A stretch of DNA of 10,254 bases from positions 1 through 10,254 of the forward strand of contig JAHIOG010000659.1 in assembly GCA_018895675.1 (NCBI GenBank), in the 5' to 3' direction. The notes below the pieces were generated by a model. That model was not told the origin of the DNA, did no database searches, and saw only the letters and a program-made list of their open reading frames with translations. Shown here one piece after another: positions 7,982 to 10,254 of the stretch (positions are counted from its first letter, which is position 1; every line of letters begins with the position of its first letter). Made by a program: the position numbers and the translations under genes. The stretch is from a bacterium (GTDB lineage Bacteria > Fidelibacterota > UBA2242).

Positions 7982-8767
7982 ATGAAAAGAATAAGTATTG
8001 TAATTCTTCCAATAGTTTTGTTTCAATTTTGTGGACTTTTTCATATAGGGGGTATTTCAGAGGCTTTATGCCAGACGTTAATCCCTTCATGGTTTGAGGA
8101 AATACCAAAATCCCCTACCGGGATAATGTTATCTGTAGGGTATTGTGGAAAATATCAGGACAAAAATCTCGCCAAACAGGTAGCAATTAATCACGCGCTA
8201 ATAATTATGGCTAAGCAGGAGCAGATACGCCTGATATTTGAAGTGGAAGAATTTGCAGATGGAAGGTTAAGACTTTTAAATCCTACTTTTGAGCAGTTTT
8301 ACGAGGAATCAATTCTGAGCCGGATTATGCAGGACTATAAAGTGCTTGATTCATTATCTACGGAAGATGGTTACTTTGTTTTATTATCCCATCCATCCAG
8401 CGACCGGTTATCGATAAAGTCAACCGGAGGAAAATCCTGGGGATCTCAACCCAGGTGGACGAAAGAACTGCCCGGATCGAAGGATTTTGTCTATGGCATT
8501 GGAATGGTTGGAAAATACTCTTCCTGTGTGAGGGCGTGGAAAGACGCCGACGAATACGCCCGCTTTGATCTGGGTAAAAATATAGAAATCGAAGCGGGAT
8601 CAATACATGCCGTTCAAAGAGATAATCGATTTATAATAGAGTCAAAAATCCTCCGGCAGTCTTACGATACAACTCTCAAGAACTCTATTATTGTTGCAAG
8701 ATGGTACGATGCGAAAGAGGATATCTATTATTCGCTGTGTCGACAATCCAAACCAGTTTCCGACTGA
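7982..8767 (+). CDS. Exported protein with two tandem LPP20-like domains
   Basis: The protein has 261 residues. The ribosome site is weak (only GAAAG about 8 bases upstream), but the ATG gives a good signal peptide (hydrophobic to about residue 31, 'ISEALCQ'). The two Cys residues in it lack a proper lipobox, so signal peptidase I cleavage is favoured. Domain 1 (about 34-145) opens 'LIPSWFEEIP', then 'MLSVGYCGKYQDKNLAKQVAINHAL' in pieces typical of LPP20: a glycine-containing strand followed by a helix. Domain 2 (about 156-255) repeats the plan: 'QPRWTKELPG', 'VYGIGMVGKYSS', then 'AWKDADEYARFDLGK' and closing strand 'IYYSLCRQ'. The two halves share P-x-W and G-x-x-GKY signatures. It lies beyond the terminator of the upstream unit, so is probably transcribed separately. 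Function is unknown; a periplasmic envelope role is inferred. Confidence 0.75.
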   Translation: MKRISIVILPIVLFQFCGLFHIGGISEALCQTLIPSWFEEIPKSPTGIMLSVGYCGKYQDKNLAKQVAINHALIIMAKQEQIRLIFEVEEFADGRLRLLNPTFEQFYEESILSRIMQDYKVLDSLSTEDGYFVLLSHPSSDRLSIKSTGGKSWGSQPRWTKELPGSKDFVYGIGMVGKYSSCVRAWKDADEYARFDLGKNIEIEAGSIHAVQRDNRFIIESKILRQSYDTTLKNSIIVARWYDAKEDIYYSLCRQSKPVSD

Positions 8768-8920
8768 TCCTATTTCGTCAGGAGAGGGCTAGACGGATTT
8801 GGATTACATTTTGAAAAGATAGTGAATCTATGAAAAATCCTGTTCGTTTAAATTACATTATGGGTTGTTTGCAAAAAGATTGAATAAAAATTAAGTTTAT
8901 TTTAAGCATAGGGGGAATTT

Positions 8921-9154
8921 ATGGACACTTTTTCATGGTCATATGTTTTAATGATGTATTTAAGAGCAATAGGTTGGGCTATTGTAGCTGCTATCGGTTT
9001 TTCTTTTGGTATCGGTCTTGCAATAAAAGTATTTACATGGCTTTCTGCAGATATTGATGAATGGGATGAGATAAAGAAGGGAAATATAGGTGTTTCATTA
9101 ATTATTATATCTATTATTTTAATGATCGGACTTTTAGTTTACAAAGTCATCTAA
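8921..9154 (+). CDS. Small DUF350-like membrane protein
   Basis: The protein has 77 residues, with a GGGGG ribosome site at 8910-8914. It has two transmembrane helices (about 14-41 and 57-77) joined by a short acidic loop. The loop and following residues, 'DEWDEIKKGNIGVS' (46-59), match the conserved E-I-x-x-G-N-x-x-V signature of DUF350 (PF03994) inner-membrane proteins, and the first helix carries the Gly-rich pattern 'GFSFGIGLAIKVF'. Many DUF350 proteins carry two such units; this one has a single unit and would probably work as an oligomer. The 153 bp upstream show no confident promoter. Function of the family is unknown. Confidence 0.75.
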   Translation: MDTFSWSYVLMMYLRAIGWAIVAAIGFSFGIGLAIKVFTWLSADIDEWDEIKKGNIGVSLIIISIILMIGLLVYKVI

Positions 9155-9160
9155 TCTGTA

Positions 9161-9211
9161 GGGCCTGTCACGAAGTGATACTCCTACGAGTCCTTTGTGA
9201 CCTTTCCTGTG
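9161..9211. repeat. Imperfect palindrome downstream of the DUF350-like gene
   Basis: GTCACGAAG (9167-9175) pairs with CTTTGTGAC (9193-9201) with one G-U, and inside it ACTC (9180-9183) pairs with GAGT (9188-9191) around CTAC. It begins 12 bases after the stop codon, so it may serve as a bidirectional 3'-end hairpin, but it lacks a T-run. It could equally be a copy of a dispersed palindromic repeat. Confidence 0.5.
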
Positions 9212-9355
9212 AACCTTGGTCTTTCATATTGCGAGATTAAAAAATATGATGATTGATGGAATTGTAAAAATTGACAGACTAATTGACTTCAGTTTTAGGG
9301 TATATTAAGAAATATCAAAGACTAATTAACGGACAAAGAAAAATATGAGGATAGT

Positions 9356-9652
9356 ATGGAAGCATTGATTGATAAACTTGTTTCTCAGCCAATTTATTTG
9401 GGTGCGGCAGTAATATTGATCATTTCGCTGTTTTTTGCTTTTCTTAAAAAACTGGCTAAAATTGGAATTGTAATAGGATTAGTTTTAATGTTGTATCTTG
9501 GTTATCTTGCGTTGACAGGAAAGAATTCGACTGAAATTGAAGAAGTAATAATTGAAAAGGGTAAAGAAACTATGGAAAAAATTGAAGAGAAAGCTGAAAA
9601 AGTCGTAAAACAAAAAATAATAGATCAAAAGAAAGATTTGAAAAATAAATAA
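9356..9652 (+). CDS. Small membrane protein with charged coiled-coil-like tail
   Basis: The protein has 98 residues; TGAGG at 9346-9350 is a fair ribosome site 5 bases before the ATG. Two hydrophobic segments (about 13-31, 'YLGAAVILIISLFFAFL', and 34-53, 'LAKIGIVIGLVLMLYLGYLAL') are separated by a Lys-rich turn. The second is followed by a strongly charged Glu/Lys helix (about 58-98) with heptad-like hydrophobic spacing, as in small envelope-stress or scaffold proteins. No family is recognised. It follows the DUF350-like gene by about 200 bp; a TTGACA at 9271-9276 is present but no properly spaced -10. It could be cotranscribed with that gene. The palindromic element begins 32 bases after its stop. 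Confidence 0.65.
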   Translation: MEALIDKLVSQPIYLGAAVILIISLFFAFLKKLAKIGIVIGLVLMLYLGYLALTGKNSTEIEEVIIEKGKETMEKIEEKAEKVVKQKIIDQKKDLKNK

Positions 9653-9684
9653 GAACTACTTTAAAGGATGGAAAAATATTAAAA

Positions 9685-9852
9685 TTGATGGTCTCGTAAA
9701 AAGTACAAATCATGTCATTCTGAATGAGGTACGAATGCTTCAAAGAAGTCCCCGGTGGGAAAGAATCTCAGCCAATTATCGACGAGATTCTTCCCCGACT
9801 CGTCGGGGCTGCCTCAGAATGACAGCTTCGGGTCTTTTTACGAAACCGTCAA
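9685..9852. mobile_element. MITE-like palindromic repeat element, 168 bp, non-coding
   Basis: The ends TTGATGGTCTCGTAAAAAG (9685-9703) and CTTTTTACGAAACCGTCAA (9834-9852) are inverted copies with two mismatches. Nested inside are TGTCATTCTGA (9713-9723) against TCAGAATGACA (9814-9824), AAGAATCTC (9761-9769) against GAGATTCTT (9784-9792), and a CCCCGA/TCGGGG hairpin with loop CTCG (9793-9808). There is no reading frame of note. The core 'GTCATTCTGA...GAATCTC' type of palindrome is widespread as a dispersed repeat in several FCB and other bacterial genomes, probably mobilised in trans by a transposase. No certain target-site duplication is visible. It could also form a strong RNA hairpin ending transcription from the gene upstream. 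Confidence 0.8.
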
Positions 9853-9876
9853 AATTGGGAAATACTTAAACACATT

Positions 9877-10254
9877 ATGCTGAAGATTTATAGTATTGCG
9901 TTATCTTTGATTATTCTACTCTTATGCAATTTGCTTTATAGCCAAAATAGCGTTGTCTTCAAAATAGATAAAATAAAATCTGACAATTCATATATCTGGG
10001 GCGAAGGAGAAGCAGAAGATAGAAATGAAGCCCAAAAAATAGCTGAAAGTGATTTACTTTCCAGGATTCAAATTTCTATTAATGTTGCCACATTTTCAGA
10101 ACAGAGCGAAAAGGAAACTCAAGATGGAATTACTTTTGTTGATGATTTTCAAAAGAAGCATAAAAGTTTTACAGGCTTGTATCTGAAAGGACTGGATAGG
10201 ATTGTTACAAAAACGAAAAAACAATGGTATGTATTGACATTTATCCATATAGAC
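9877..10254 (+). CDS. Exported LPP20/FlgT_N-like protein, 3' end missing
   Basis: An open frame of 126 codons runs from ATG 9877 off the right edge. A Sec signal peptide ends near residue 22 (LLCNLLYSQ); the Cys17 lies too early in the context to be a convincing lipobox. Residues about 35-126 follow the LPP20/FlgT_N plan: strand 'SYIWGEGEAEDR', Ala-containing helix 'NEAQKIAESDLLSRIQISI', then 'TGLYLKGLDRIV' and closing strand 'QWYVLTFIHID'. It most resembles the N-terminal domain of the 609-residue protein at 5192, so more domains may follow beyond the window. The ribosome site is weak (GGGA at 9857-9860, rather far), and the palindromic element ends only 24 bases upstream, so its original leader may have been displaced. 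Start and signal peptide are nevertheless convincing. Confidence 0.75.
   Translation, partial: MLKIYSIALSLIILLLCNLLYSQNSVVFKIDKIKSDNSYIWGEGEAEDRNEAQKIAESDLLSRIQISINVATFSEQSEKETQDGITFVDDFQKKHKSFTGLYLKGLDRIVTKTKKQWYVLTFIHID

Noticed and set aside
8830..8883. 17-codon open frame starting MKNPVRLNY
   Set aside because: It has no ribosome site and is very short, with no support beyond chance.
1..10254. CRISPR arrays, tRNA or rRNA genes, defence or toxin-antitoxin systems
   Set aside because: None was found by eye: no regularly spaced direct repeats, no cloverleaf arms and no recognisable nuclease, methylase or toxin motifs.

Overview
The window looks like part of a chromosome from an uncultured or little-studied bacterium, most likely in the FCB superphylum (Calditrichota, KSB1 or Marinimicrobia-like). 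That placement is an inference. It rests on moderately low GC, a secreted lamin-tail/CARDB protein, lipoprotein and outer-membrane genes of FCB-like families, and a palindromic repeat of the 'GTCATTCTGA...GAATCTC' type. Clear Shine-Dalgarno sequences (AAGGAGG, GGAGG) and a near-consensus sigma70-type promoter argue against a typical Bacteroidia genome.

Layout: (1) 1-1844, minus strand: 5' part of a large secreted protein built from alternating lamin-tail and CARDB-like modules; it runs off the left edge. (2) 1845-2130: divergent intergenic region with a strong promoter for the minus-strand gene and a possibly structured leader for the plus-strand genes. (3) 2131-7021, plus strand: three envelope genes, likely one transcription unit: a protein with a predicted beta-barrel C-terminus, a DUF6175-like protein with a FlgT_N/LPP20-like N-terminus, and a large LPP20-domain exported protein 5 bp downstream. 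(4) 7209-7760: a FlgP-like LPP20 lipoprotein followed by a good hairpin terminator. (5) 7982-8767: an exported protein with two tandem LPP20-like domains. (6) 8921-9652: two small membrane proteins, one DUF350-like and one unknown. (7) 9685-9852: a MITE-like palindromic element with 19-bp imperfect terminal inverted repeats. (8) 9877 to the right edge: the start of another LPP20/FlgT_N-like exported protein.

The unifying theme is repeated use of the LPP20/FlgT_N-type fold: six recognisable copies in five proteins within about 6.4 kb, all exported, beside a predicted outer-membrane barrel. In Vibrio and Campylobacter, LPP20 (FlgP) and FlgT proteins build outer-membrane-associated rings or disks around the flagellum. 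No flagellar gene is visible here, so a flagellum-independent envelope assembly is the most interesting reading, but it is a hypothesis.
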